NCBI GenBank assembly: GCA_947491025.1
Contig: CANLIC010000006.1
Span: forward strand, 1-64,000
Direction of reading: 5' to 3'
Length of the DNA stretch: 64,000 nucleotides
Source of the DNA: Myxococcales bacterium
Lineage (GTDB): Bacteria; Myxococcota_A; UBA9042
Position numbers and translations under genes: made by a program. Shown here piece by piece: positions 1 to 9,363 of the stretch. The stretch's first letter is position 1, and every line of letters starts with the position of its first letter. The notes beneath the pieces were generated by a model. That model was not told the DNA's origin and did not search any database. It saw only the letters and a list, made by a program, of their open reading frames with translations.

Positions 1-42
1 AGCGTGGTGGGCGCCTTCACACTTCTTCTCAAATTAGGGCTT

Positions 43-75
<33 letters not shown>

Positions 76-144
76 TATACGTCAAACATCGGTCTCGTCG
101 CAAGAGTCTCTCGTGGAAATTCACACTGTTTCATGGAGGTCCCG

Positions 145-882
145 ATGTCGTGCGCCTGCAGCTCCAAGGCCATCGTCGCCACCAGCGACCAACGCTTCGA
201 ATCCAACCCGGACGGCAGCGCTGTCACCTACTACCTGGGAGCTGAGACCTGGCAGCAGTTCGCCGGTGCACGCAGCGTCCTGCACCACCTGACCATTCTC
301 GCCATGGAAGGGACCACCCCGGTCTTCTCCGTCATCGCCCAGGGCAGCTCCGACGGCAAGAGCTGGTTCGACATCGCCGGCATGACCGCCGGCCCCTTTG
401 GCACTGGCGACATGAGCACGGCAGCCAACCCCAAGCGCGCCCTGGTCGTCCCATCTGCGGTCACGCCGCTGCCTCCCTTGGTTCGTTTCGGCGTCAAGGT
501 CTCGGCCAGCGCCGCCCTGGGCGCGATTCGCCTGACCTGGGTCATCGAGGCGCGCTCCGGCCACGGCGCACCGTCGCTCGCGACCGCCGGCACGGCGACG
601 AACCCAGCTTCGGGGGCGCCGCTCGGCAGCGATCCCTACGACCTGCTGGGCGAGTTGGACCTCATCGTGACCGCCGGCAGCAGCCTGACGGTCGCAGACA
701 TCGACATCGAGACCTCGGCCAGCGCCGCGGTGGGATCCTACTTCCGCGCCGCCACCATTTCGCTCGCAGCAGGCGCTACCGGCACCGTGAAGGCCACGAA
801 CTTGTTGCGCTACGCCCGTGTAGTCAACCGGACAGCCGCCATCACGACGATCAACTGGGCCTTGTCGGCTTTCGCCCGCTAG
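145..882 (+). CDS. Hypothetical protein, probable beta-rich two-part protein
   Basis: I do not recognise this 245-residue protein. The ATG at 145 is preceded by GGAGGT at 135-140, which decides the start against upstream in-frame ATGs. It begins with a Cys cluster (MSCACSS) and has no signal peptide. Two halves look alike in style: residues about 20-155 and 175-245 are rich in Thr, Ala, Val and Gly with alternating hydrophobic positions, and the first half holds a DGKSWFDI segment like those in beta-sandwich domains. The next gene has a similar ribosome site and follows after 61 bases, so the two are probably co-transcribed. It could be a secreted or particle-forming structural protein, but that is a guess from composition. 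Confidence 0.75.
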   Translation: MSCACSSKAIVATSDQRFESNPDGSAVTYYLGAETWQQFAGARSVLHHLTILAMEGTTPVFSVIAQGSSDGKSWFDIAGMTAGPFGTGDMSTAANPKRALVVPSAVTPLPPLVRFGVKVSASAALGAIRLTWVIEARSGHGAPSLATAGTATNPASGAPLGSDPYDLLGELDLIVTAGSSLTVADIDIETSASAAVGSYFRAATISLAAGATGTVKATNLLRYARVVNRTAAITTINWALSAFAR

Positions 883-943
883 CGCAAGATCGCAAGGCGG
901 TAGTGACGTTTCCACCGGCGCTACAGCAGGCACGGGAGGTTCC

Positions 944-1816
944 ATGGCCAGCAGGACCATCCAGGCCACGACGTTGAGTGAGCTGGTCGCGGCCGTGCGC
1001 ATCGCTCCAGGCGGATCGACCCGCCAGGTGCCGGTCTCGCAAGGTTGGGATTTTCAGCGCGACGCACAGACCTTTCACGGCAACCCCGAGGCGGATGGCG
1101 GGCTGCCGGCGGCACAGGTGCCTCTGGCACCGATCATCGTTCCGCTTGAGGCTGGCGGCTCGTCGACGCCGCCCTGTCAGCCGGGCGGCGCGCTTTTCGC
1201 GCCGTGTGGGCCTGCGCAGACGCCGAGTGGCGTGCTGTGCAAGCGGTGTCGGGGCAACATGCTGTGTCGAAATGGCCAATGTTGCCCTGCGCCCAGGCCT
1301 GGCGTCCTGGCCGTAGGCCAACCTTGCTCGCAGAACTGTCCTTGTCCGCGCGTCGGGATGCCTGGCGGTGGCTTTGTCCAGTTGCAGTGCGTCAATGGCC
1401 GATGTTGCTGGCCCTCGGGCGCTGCGGCTTGGACCAGTGGAATCATTCCCTACGGTGGGACCACGAGACAGCCTTACAATCCGAAGACCGAGGGCACCAC
1501 GGTGTGGGTGGACGGCTTCGCATTCAACGGCGGACCAGAATTGGAGAAGTTGGGCAGCACTCAACCCTGCCGCGGCGGCGGCTGCCAGTGTCCGGCCGGT
1601 GAGACCTGCCGTCGAATGCTTCGACCGGTGCAGCTGGATCCCCAGAAAACCAGTCCTTGGGTGGATATGACTCCTACAAAGTGGGCCAGTTTGGGCTGCG
1701 TGCCCGTTGGCTCCTGCCCGAAAGCGCCTGATGGTAAGAGCTTTGTTGGCACGTGCGTCGATTGCCACGTCGCCTGCAGTTGCCGTCCTGCGTCGAACTT
1801 GGCGATGCCATGCTGA
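944..1816 (+). CDS. Cys-rich protein of unknown function
   Basis: A 290-residue protein with about 24 cysteines, many paired as CC, CxC or CxxC between residues 70 and 290, and no evident signal peptide or membrane segment. GGGAGG just before the ATG supports the start. The Cys spacing (for example CKRCRGNMLCRNGQCC and CVNGRCC) resembles small disulfide-knot or EGF-like repeats of the kind common in exported proteins of Myxococcota, which makes the missing signal peptide odd; export by a non-Sec route or metal binding are both possible. Its stop codon overlaps the start of the following lipoprotein gene (ATG at 1810, TGA at 1814-1816), so the two are translationally coupled. Confidence 0.75.
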   Translation: MASRTIQATTLSELVAAVRIAPGGSTRQVPVSQGWDFQRDAQTFHGNPEADGGLPAAQVPLAPIIVPLEAGGSSTPPCQPGGALFAPCGPAQTPSGVLCKRCRGNMLCRNGQCCPAPRPGVLAVGQPCSQNCPCPRVGMPGGGFVQLQCVNGRCCWPSGAAAWTSGIIPYGGTTRQPYNPKTEGTTVWVDGFAFNGGPELEKLGSTQPCRGGGCQCPAGETCRRMLRPVQLDPQKTSPWVDMTPTKWASLGCVPVGSCPKAPDGKSFVGTCVDCHVACSCRPASNLAMPC

Positions 1817-3417
1817 CCAGGGCGCCCACTCGGCCGTGCCAAACCCCAAGCGCAACAGCTGCTGGCGCACGTTGCCGAGCCGAATGGCGCGTAGCAGGCA
1901 CAGCCGCTGTCGCGGTGCTCCTCGCCTTGGCCAGTCTCGCCTGCAGTACGCCCGAGGCTCCACCCGCCCAACGCGAAGGCTGCGACGTCGCCTCGACAAG
2001 TGATGCGCTGACGGAGGTTTCGGCAGCCAACGACGCGCCGGATGTTCCTGAAGTCAGCATCGACGCTGACGCTGCGCCCCTCGACGTCCTGTTCCCAGAC
2101 GCCGAGGGCGAAGACGTCTCTGCATCGACACACCCGTGGAGCGCGGCACTGCTCAAGTTGCCAACTGGGCTCGGGGTGTACGACTTCGTGCGCGAAACTC
2201 ATCCGGACTGCCGTTTGTTGGACATCGTCGCGCTGCCTTCTGGCTGGGTCGTCGCCCATCACTGCACCGATCCAGAGATAGAGCGACGCTTCCAGTGGTT
2301 CACACCGCAGGCGGTGCCCCTGCCGGAATCGGCGACATGGTCGGGGGGCTTCAGTTGCACGACCGGCAACCTTTTGCATCACGGCGACGCGTTGGTGTTG
2401 GTTGACGGGATCGCGACCCGCAAGTTCAAGTTCAGCAGCGACGCTGAGCTATGGACATCGCTGGGTCATGGCGCGGCCGGCGCGGTACATGACCAGGGGT
2501 TGGTACTCGATGGGCGCCTGCTCATGCCTCAGCCGACAGGGGGGGCGCCTAGTCAACGGACCATGGGACCGGAGGGCGTGGCTTCGGTGGTCGCGCTCGA
2601 CCTAGCGAGCGGCAAGCCGGTCCAATACTGGTCTGCTTCCGTCAAGACGCTGCCGGGCGCGGTCCTGCGCTGGGGAACCGTCCGCGATGCCAAACAGGCC
2701 GGGGACTTTCTCGCCGCTGGTTGGACCTATGGCTATCCGGCTGCACCTGAAGGCCAGCACATTCTGGGCTGGGGTCACAAGAGCGGCAAATGGAAGTGGG
2801 TCAAGGCCTTGTATGACTCGAAGGGGTATTCGTCGACGATGGGCTTTGCAGTGCGGCTTGGCGAGTCGATTCTCGGCGCGGTGGCCCACGTCGACCACTA
2901 CGGCTGGGCAGTGCACCTGCTGCTGCACTCGAAAGAGGGAGACCTTGAACAAGCGCGACATCTTGGTGCGTTTTCGAGTGACGACTGCGGAGATCTGGAA
3001 GCGTTCAAGATGGGCCTGCGAGTCGACGCGCTCTCCCATGACCGCCTAGCAGTCCTGCGCAAGACGCCGGACAAGTCCGCCCACGTCGCCATCCTCGACG
3101 TCAACCTCAACCCCATCGCCGAGCTCACCCTGCCGCCCAAGGACGACTCCGGCGTCGAGCCCATCGTCCAAGGCAGCGACGCCAACCGCATCCGAATCAT
3201 CTGGGGCTCGCGCGTCTACGCCATGAACGCCTGGGCCCACCTCAGCCCAGAGGCCGCGGGGGTCTGCGCCAACAAGGCCTACACCGACTGCGTCGACGGC
3301 AACCCCTGCACCAGGGACCTCTGCGATCCCAAGCTCGGCTGCGTGCACCCGGTGTTGCCGAGCGGCAGCCGCTGTGGCCCCGAGGCAAAATGCTGGGTCG
3401 GAAAGTGCATGCCCTAG
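1810..3417 (+). CDS. Lipoprotein with C-terminal Cys-rich motif
   Basis: A 535-residue predicted lipoprotein. The start at 1810 overlaps the stop of the preceding Cys-rich gene. A hydrophobic stretch at residues 28-44 ends in the lipobox LASLAC with the acylated Cys at 45, followed by an acidic Ala/Pro/Asp linker. The central part (about 100-480) has repeated WxSG/G-x-G strand patterns that could form a beta-propeller-like fold. The last 50 residues carry a Cys motif of the form CVDGNPCTRDLCDPKLGC, which recurs at the ends of many secreted proteins in deltaproteobacteria. Function is unknown; a surface role alongside its two upstream neighbours is inferred. Confidence 0.8.
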   Translation: MLTRAPTRPCQTPSATAAGARCRAEWRVAGTAAVAVLLALASLACSTPEAPPAQREGCDVASTSDALTEVSAANDAPDVPEVSIDADAAPLDVLFPDAEGEDVSASTHPWSAALLKLPTGLGVYDFVRETHPDCRLLDIVALPSGWVVAHHCTDPEIERRFQWFTPQAVPLPESATWSGGFSCTTGNLLHHGDALVLVDGIATRKFKFSSDAELWTSLGHGAAGAVHDQGLVLDGRLLMPQPTGGAPSQRTMGPEGVASVVALDLASGKPVQYWSASVKTLPGAVLRWGTVRDAKQAGDFLAAGWTYGYPAAPEGQHILGWGHKSGKWKWVKALYDSKGYSSTMGFAVRLGESILGAVAHVDHYGWAVHLLLHSKEGDLEQARHLGAFSSDDCGDLEAFKMGLRVDALSHDRLAVLRKTPDKSAHVAILDVNLNPIAELTLPPKDDSGVEPIVQGSDANRIRIIWGSRVYAMNAWAHLSPEAAGVCANKAYTDCVDGNPCTRDLCDPKLGCVHPVLPSGSRCGPEAKCWVGKCMP

Positions 3418-3425
3418 GCGTTGCT

Positions 3426-4280
3426 CTAGTCGGTAGCCGCGCTCGAGGGCTTCGTGGCGGCCCGAACCCCACTCGCGAGCGGTCGGGGCAAGGGCGGCGC
3501 GGCGGCGTCTCGGCCGCAGACCGCCAATCGCAGGCAACGCGCTTCCGCCGCGACCTCGCGCAGCGCCGCGAGCTCGCCCGCGCCCGGCGACGCCGCGGCC
3601 ATCCCGACGCCTAGCGACGACCCAGCGTCTTCAGGCAGCGCCCCTGCCCGCGCGTTGCGGACGGCCAGAACCAGGGCGTCGCGCAGCCCTTTGGCGTCGT
3701 CGAGGCCGCGCAGCACGGCCTGATGGCCTGAGACGGCGCCGGCGACCCCGGCCGCGGCGTGCTGCTGAGCGCCGCCGCCGCCGGCGGTGCGGACCTCGAT
3801 GCTGGCGATGCCGAAGAGCCGCTCGATGGGGCCCTGGCTGACGGAGATCTGCTGCACGTTGACGAAGCCGAGCGTGATCTCGCGCACGGTCCAGAGGCCT
3901 TCGCGGACGCGCAAGCTGGCGTCGGTGAGCAGGTAGGTGCGCTGGTCGCGATCGAGGCGGAGCAGGGCGAAAGAGATCGCCGCGGCGATCCACCAGCCGG
4001 CGATGACGAGGCCGGAGAGCGCGAGCATCAACGCGGCCACCCAATCCGGCGGCGGCCTCTTGCCGAGGTGGCCGAGGGCGACGGCCATGACAACGCCCAT
4101 CGGCAGCAGCAGCGCTGGCAGCAAGACGCCGAGGTGGGTCAGCAGCCATTGCAGCTGTCGGTAGCGCAAGAAGCGCTCGCTGGCCTTGAGCACCCGCAGG
4201 CTACGCGGGTCACCGGGCGGTGGCGCGGGTGGCGGCGGCAGGCGCAGCCAGCGCAAGAGGCGATCGGACCCGGTGCTCAT
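3426..4280 (-). CDS. Membrane protein with bacterial PH domain (YdbT-like)
   Basis: A 284-residue protein with two hydrophobic helices (about residues 43-68 and 82-108) followed by a bacterial PH-type domain (Pfam bPH_2, formerly DUF304) at about 112-190, seen in the pattern YLLTDASLRVREGLWTVREITL and then RLFGIASIEVRTAGG. The remaining 90 residues are a low-complexity Ala-rich tail. Its start overlaps the stop of the upstream PH-domain gene by four bases (ATGA), so the pair should be co-translated, like ydbS-ydbT of Bacillus. Such pairs are membrane proteins of poorly known role, in some species linked to bacteriocin resistance. It lies convergent to the preceding lipoprotein gene with an 8-base gap. 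Confidence 0.85.
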   Translation of the reverse strand: MSTGSDRLLRWLRLPPPPAPPPGDPRSLRVLKASERFLRYRQLQWLLTHLGVLLPALLLPMGVVMAVALGHLGKRPPPDWVAALMLALSGLVIAGWWIAAAISFALLRLDRDQRTYLLTDASLRVREGLWTVREITLGFVNVQQISVSQGPIERLFGIASIEVRTAGGGGAQQHAAAGVAGAVSGHQAVLRGLDDAKGLRDALVLAVRNARAGALPEDAGSSLGVGMAAASPGAGELAALREVAAEARCLRLAVCGRDAAAPPLPRPLASGVRAATKPSSAATD

Positions 4281-4879
4281 GGCGCGTCGCCGGCGGCGGG
4301 CGTGTCGGGCGCTGGATCACCAGCGGGCGGCGTGGCTACAAGGGCCTGCCGGGTCGCCCGCAGGTCGTCGGCGATCTGACGCAGGAGCGCCGTGGCTTCG
4401 GCGCCAGCGGCCGGCGTGCCCGACGCCTCCGCACGTGCCGTGCCGGCTTCGAGGAAAGCGCTGCCCGTGGTCGCCTTGGCGCCTTCGCGGGCGCCGCGCG
4501 CCCGGGCGTAGAGGAAGTCGCGCACCGCCTCGGCGTTGCGCAGGCCCTCGAGCGTCATCTCGGGCGTCGCGCTGCCCGAAGCGGTCTGCACCGCCACGGT
4601 GCCGAGGCCCAGCCAGCGCTCGATGAAGCCGGCGGAGAGGTGAATGTCCTGGATGCGGTCGTAGGCGAGGTCGACCTCGCGGCGGAACAGGACGCCCCAC
4701 TTCATCGAGACGCCGTCAGCGTCGAAGCGATAGCGCAGCGAGAGGTAGCGAAAGGCCAAGATCGGCAGCGCGATCAAGATCCCCGGGCCGGTGCTGAGGG
4801 CGCGCAGGATGTAGAGCTTCATCAGCGCCGGGTCGGGCCGCACCAGGGCGCGCACGCCTGCGTCGTCGGCTGGCGGCAT
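4277..4879 (-). CDS. Membrane protein with bacterial PH domain (YdbS-like)
   Basis: A 200-residue protein with one hydrophobic segment (about residues 28-48), then a bPH_2-type domain at about 50-125 recognised by YRFDADGVSMKWGVLFRREVDLAYDRIQDIHL and RWLGLGTVAVQTASG. In this family the domain is thought to sit on the membrane face. The C-terminal 70 residues are Ala/Glu-rich and may be a coiled coil. The stop overlaps the start of the second PH-domain gene. Assignment to the family is from the motif order; substrate or partner is unknown. Confidence 0.85.
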   Translation of the reverse strand: MPPADDAGVRALVRPDPALMKLYILRALSTGPGILIALPILAFRYLSLRYRFDADGVSMKWGVLFRREVDLAYDRIQDIHLSAGFIERWLGLGTVAVQTASGSATPEMTLEGLRNAEAVRDFLYARARGAREGAKATTGSAFLEAGTARAEASGTPAAGAEATALLRQIADDLRATRQALVATPPAGDPAPDTPAAGDAP

Positions 4880-4906
4880 CGTCTGGCCCCCCTGATCGCC
4901 GCGCTT

Positions 4907-5635
4907 TTATCGGCCGCGGCGGCGGATCTGGACGTCGTAGACCATCCGGCCGCCGCGGCGACCGTTGGGGACGAGGGTCAGCAGGCCGAGGTGGAGCTGC
5001 GCCACCTTGCCGCCCTCCATGCGGATCGTGATACGCTCTTCGTCAGCCACCGCCGCCACCTCGCAGCTGCCGAGGCGCGGGTGCTGCAGCCAGTCGCCGA
5101 CCTTGAGCCGCGGCAGCTCGTTGGGCTCGAGCAGGCGCGAAGGCATCGCCTCCATCGCCGAGCGGCCGGAGCGCACCGACTCGGGCACCTCGTCCTGGTT
5201 GTTGACGGCCACGTCGAGCCAGCGGGCAAAGCCGACATCGGCGTCGTGGTAGCGGCGCAGCGTGATGTCGTCGAAGGTCTGGCAGTGCAGCTCGATGCTG
5301 ACGGCGATGCCCTCCTCGAGCTTGCCGCCGATGACCGTGCCGTCTTCGCCGTAGAGCAGGGTCCGCACCAAGACGTCGGCCTGGCCGCGCTGCTCGGAGA
5401 TGACGCCGTGCAGGGTCGCGACCAGAAAGCGCCCCGGATGCGGCCGCGGCTCGCCATAGCCGCCCTCGCTCACCGGCGGGCACACGATCGGGTCCTGCAC
5501 CAGGCCGGTGCCGGTCATCCAGCCGGAGGTGATGCGGTAGTCGGTCACCAGGCCGCGGATCGCGGTGACGATCGGCATCCCGGGCGGCAGCTCGCCGACA
5601 AAACGCCGACCTTCGCGCGTCTCGGTGAAGATCAT
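4907..5635 (-). CDS. PPC (DUF296) domain protein with C-terminal SH3/CarD-like domain
   Basis: A 242-residue protein. Residues about 5-140 fit the PPC/DUF296 fold (plant and prokaryote conserved domain, as in AT-hook proteins), including the pattern GRFLVATLHGVIS followed by GEDGTVIGGKLEEG. Residues about 170-235 form a second small domain beginning LKVGDWLQHPRLGSCEV, which resembles the SH3-like or CarD-type beta-barrels that bind RNA polymerase or nucleic acid. A GGGAGCC site lies upstream of the ATG. Bacterial PPC proteins are trimeric and of unclear role; joining one to a CarD-like barrel suggests a regulator that binds DNA or polymerase, which is inference. Confidence 0.7.
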   Translation of the reverse strand: MIFTETREGRRFVGELPPGMPIVTAIRGLVTDYRITSGWMTGTGLVQDPIVCPPVSEGGYGEPRPHPGRFLVATLHGVISEQRGQADVLVRTLLYGEDGTVIGGKLEEGIAVSIELHCQTFDDITLRRYHDADVGFARWLDVAVNNQDEVPESVRSGRSAMEAMPSRLLEPNELPRLKVGDWLQHPRLGSCEVAAVADEERITIRMEGGKVAQLHLGLLTLVPNGRRGGRMVYDVQIRRRGR

Positions 5636-5992
5636 CGGCAGGCTCCCAGGGGCGCCCAGCCGGAAAGCTGAGAGAGCCCTTTCGAATCGCAGTCTTCAAG
5701 AAGTCCCGACCCGGGATCTCGGGCCGTAGAGCGGAAGCGACGGGGCGGGGAACGGTCCCGAAGGCCCTCCGGGGAAGAAGGGCTGACGACGAACCGGCGG
5801 CGCCCGGCGCCGTCGCGGCAAGGTAGGTGCAGGGCCAGGGGGTGTCAAACCTTTCGACCGGTCGCAGCCGCGCGGACACGCACCCATCGTCGCGCCCGCG
5901 CCCCTCGGTGACACCCGGGGCCCGCTGCGGGGTTGAAGCCAAGACGGCCGCCCGTCGCGCGGTCGGCGCCCATCGGCGCGGGAGGATCTCCG
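5636..5992. other. Intergenic region between divergent genes
   Basis: 357 bases separate the PPC-domain gene (minus) from the outer-membrane-type gene (plus). Ribosome sites are visible at both ends (GGGAGCC before 5635 and GGAGGA at 5981-5986). It must hold promoters for both directions, but I cannot point to convincing -35/-10 boxes in this GC-rich sequence. Open frames across it are composition shadows. Confidence 0.6.
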
Positions 5993-6676
5993 ATGCGTTG
6001 CCTCGCCACCCTGCTCGCCCTGCCCCACGCCCCCAAGGCCGGCAACCGTCGTCACCGCAGGCGGCACGGCGTCGCCACGCTGCTCGCCGTCGTCGCTGCC
6101 GGCGCCTTCGCAGCGCTGCTGCCCTTCGCCGAGGCCTCGGCGGCACCGCAGGCGACGCAGGTGGCGCGCACCGACCTCGCCATCGATCGCCCCTTCGCCG
6201 CCGGCGCCAACATCAGCCGCTGGCAGGGGCAGTACAGCGGCTTTGCCAGCGGCGGCCTGCTGCGCTGGGAAGTCCTGCCCGGCAAGCTCGGCGTCGAGGT
6301 CTTCGGCATGGAGGCCGAGCTGCCCTGGCCGACCGGCAAGCGCATCGACGCCCTCGGCGGCTTCGGCGTTTATCGGCCGCTGCGGCTCGGCCAGCACCTG
6401 CGCCTGCGCCTCGGGGCCGGCTTCTGCACCACGCTCAGCACCATCGAGCCGGCGCTGCCGTGGCTGCCCGCCGACGACGCCGTGCAGAGCGGCGCCCACC
6501 TCGACGTGGCGCTCGACTGGGCCCTCGGCCGCTGGATCAGCGTCTTCGTCCAGAGCCGCGCTTTTGCCTACCGCGGGCGCGACCGGGCCGCCAGCGACGC
6601 CATGGCGCGCAACCGCCTGGTCTGGGAGCCCTCGCTGCACGCCGACGCCGGTCTCGCCATCCACTTCGGCGGCTGA
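5993..6676 (+). CDS. Probable outer-membrane or periplasmic beta-barrel protein
   Basis: A 227-residue exported protein of unknown function. GGAGGA at 5981-5986 selects the ATG at 5993. A basic N-region (NRRHRRRH) is followed by a hydrophobic core at about 28-45 and a likely cleavage near AEASA/A at residue 50. The mature part alternates hydrophobic and polar residues with many aromatic-Gly turns (GLLRWEVLPGKLGVEVFG, GVYRPLRLGQHLRLRLGAG) and ends in LAIHFGG, as in small outer-membrane barrels. It is convergent with the dioxygenase gene downstream, with a stem-loop covering both stops. Confidence 0.75.
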   Translation: MRCLATLLALPHAPKAGNRRHRRRHGVATLLAVVAAGAFAALLPFAEASAAPQATQVARTDLAIDRPFAAGANISRWQGQYSGFASGGLLRWEVLPGKLGVEVFGMEAELPWPTGKRIDALGGFGVYRPLRLGQHLRLRLGAGFCTTLSTIEPALPWLPADDAVQSGAHLDVALDWALGRWISVFVQSRAFAYRGRDRAASDAMARNRLVWEPSLHADAGLAIHFGG

Positions 6677-6716
6677 GGCGCGGGGCACCCCGACCCAGGC
6701 GGGCGCAGCGCCCGGC

Positions 6717-6723
<7 letters not shown>
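6670..6723. terminator. Nested inverted repeat between convergent genes
   Basis: CGGCTGAG at 6670-6677 pairs with CTCAGCCG at 6716-6723, and inside it CGGGCG (6700-6705) pairs with CGCCCG (6709-6714) around a three-base loop. The outer arms include the stop codons of both converging genes. This fits a bidirectional terminator or transcript-end structure; there is no T tract. Confidence 0.5.
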
Positions 6724-7751
<1,028 letters not shown>

Positions 7752-7845
7752 CTGGGCCTCCGGATCGCCCTCGTCGGGTCGCTGCGGGTCAAACTAGGGG
7801 GCACACGGCGAGGGCGAAAGGGGCGCGCGGCGGCACGGACTGTCG

Positions 7846-9168
7846 CTAAGGTGCAACAACGCCCGGCGCATGCGATGCCGGGTCGGCAATGCCGGAGTCG
7901 GCACCCGGCGCCCGCGCGTCGACACCGCCTGGCCCGAGGGGCTGCAACAATCGGTGCAGCCAGAGCGCGGAGCCGGCCGTCGCGGCGGCGAAGGCCAAGG
8001 AGAGGGCCGCGGGCGCCGAGGGCAGCAGGCCCTCGAACAGGCCCGCTGCGTGGGCGAGCAGCAGCAGCGCCAGCACCGCGTGGCGGGCGAATTCAGACGC
8101 CGCCAGCCACGGCTTGCGCTCGAAGAGGCCGCCCCAGCCGAGCAGCGTCCACAACAGCAGCGCGGCCAGGATGCCGAGCACGGGCGGCCACAAGGTCGGC
8201 GCCAGCGGCATCAGCAGCGTGACGGCGACGCTGACCACGACGAACCAGACGGCGACGTAGGGGCGGACGCCGGGCAGCAGCGGCGGATCGTACTTGACGA
8301 AGCGCGCCCGCTCGACCTCGGGCGCCGATTTTGGGCCACCGAGCGCCGCCGGCCGATAGGCCGGAGTGTCCAGCCAGCACCGCAGCCACTCGCCGACGCC
8401 GCGGGCGTGGGGGAGCAGGCGCACAATCGTGACGAAGTGCTCGAAGTTGGCCCAGAGCGAGTTCAGGGAGCGCAGCGGCGTGACCACGCCATAGACGACC
8501 GGTTCGCCCTCGGGCTCGAAGGTGCCGAACAGCTTGTCCCAGACGATGAACACGCCGGCGTGGTTGCGGTCGAGGTAGCGCGGGTTGATGCCGTGGTGCA
8601 CCCGGTGGTGCGAGGGCGTGTTGAGGACGGCCTCCAGCGGCGCCGGGAGCTTGAGGACCAGCTCGGTGTGAATCCAGAACTGATACAGCGTGTTGATGGC
8701 CTGGCAGGTGGCGAACACCGCCGTCGGCACGCCGAGCAGCGCCAGCGGCAGGTAGAAGGCCAGCGACGTCGCCTGGCTGAACATCGCCTGCCGCAGCGCC
8801 ACGGCCAGGTTGTAGTCCTCGCTGTGGTGGTGCACGACGTGGACGGCCCACAGGGCGTTGACGTTGTGGCTGCTGCGGTGCCACCAGTAGTAGAGGAAGT
8901 CGACGGCCACAAAGGCGAACACCCAGGTCAGCGGCGCGTCGGTCGGCAAGGTCATGGGCGCCAACGACTCGAAGACCAGCGCGTAGAGGCCGATCAGGAG
9001 CGCCGCGTCGAAGAGGTGGAACACCCGCGAGCCGATGCCGCAGGCGAGATCGGTCACCGCGTCGGCGAAGCGGTAGGCTGAGACGCCGCGGCGCTTGGAC
9101 CACCACAGCTCAAGCGCGATGAGGCCAAAGAACATCGGCACAGCGAGGGCGATGATGCGCGCTTCCAC
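7846..9168 (-). CDS. Sterol desaturase/fatty acid hydroxylase family, alkylglycerol monooxygenase-like
   Basis: A 440-residue polytopic membrane protein with the eight-histidine di-iron signature of the fatty acid hydroxylase superfamily: HRSSH at 97-101, HVVHHH at 110-115 and SHHRVHH at 186-192. The order and the segment NHAGVFIVWDKLFGTF (202-217) resemble alkylglycerol monooxygenase (TMEM195), which cleaves ether lipids using a pterin cofactor. After the catalytic part there is a second block of about four hydrophobic helices (300-430), as also seen in that subfamily. Ether lipids are known in myxobacteria, so an ether-lipid or sterol-like substrate is plausible. The substrate itself is inference; the family is secure. 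Confidence 0.9.
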   Translation of the reverse strand: MEARIIALAVPMFFGLIALELWWSKRRGVSAYRFADAVTDLACGIGSRVFHLFDAALLIGLYALVFESLAPMTLPTDAPLTWVFAFVAVDFLYYWWHRSSHNVNALWAVHVVHHHSEDYNLAVALRQAMFSQATSLAFYLPLALLGVPTAVFATCQAINTLYQFWIHTELVLKLPAPLEAVLNTPSHHRVHHGINPRYLDRNHAGVFIVWDKLFGTFEPEGEPVVYGVVTPLRSLNSLWANFEHFVTIVRLLPHARGVGEWLRCWLDTPAYRPAALGGPKSAPEVERARFVKYDPPLLPGVRPYVAVWFVVVSVAVTLLMPLAPTLWPPVLGILAALLLWTLLGWGGLFERKPWLAASEFARHAVLALLLLAHAAGLFEGLLPSAPAALSLAFAAATAGSALWLHRLLQPLGPGGVDARAPGADSGIADPASHAPGVVAP

Positions 9169-9363
9169 GGCGGCTCCAGGGGCGCGCCCGGCCGGCGCGC
9201 TTTGCGTTCCTCAGGGTACGCGCCGGCGCCGGTGGTCGACAAGCAGCGCCGCGCGACAGCGGTGCGACGCCGAGAGGAAGGGCCATGGCAGGCGGGCGGA
9301 GAATCTCGTTGCCGTCGCAGGGCCCTGGGCGTACCCTCCAACGCGCTACTTGGAGGCACGACG

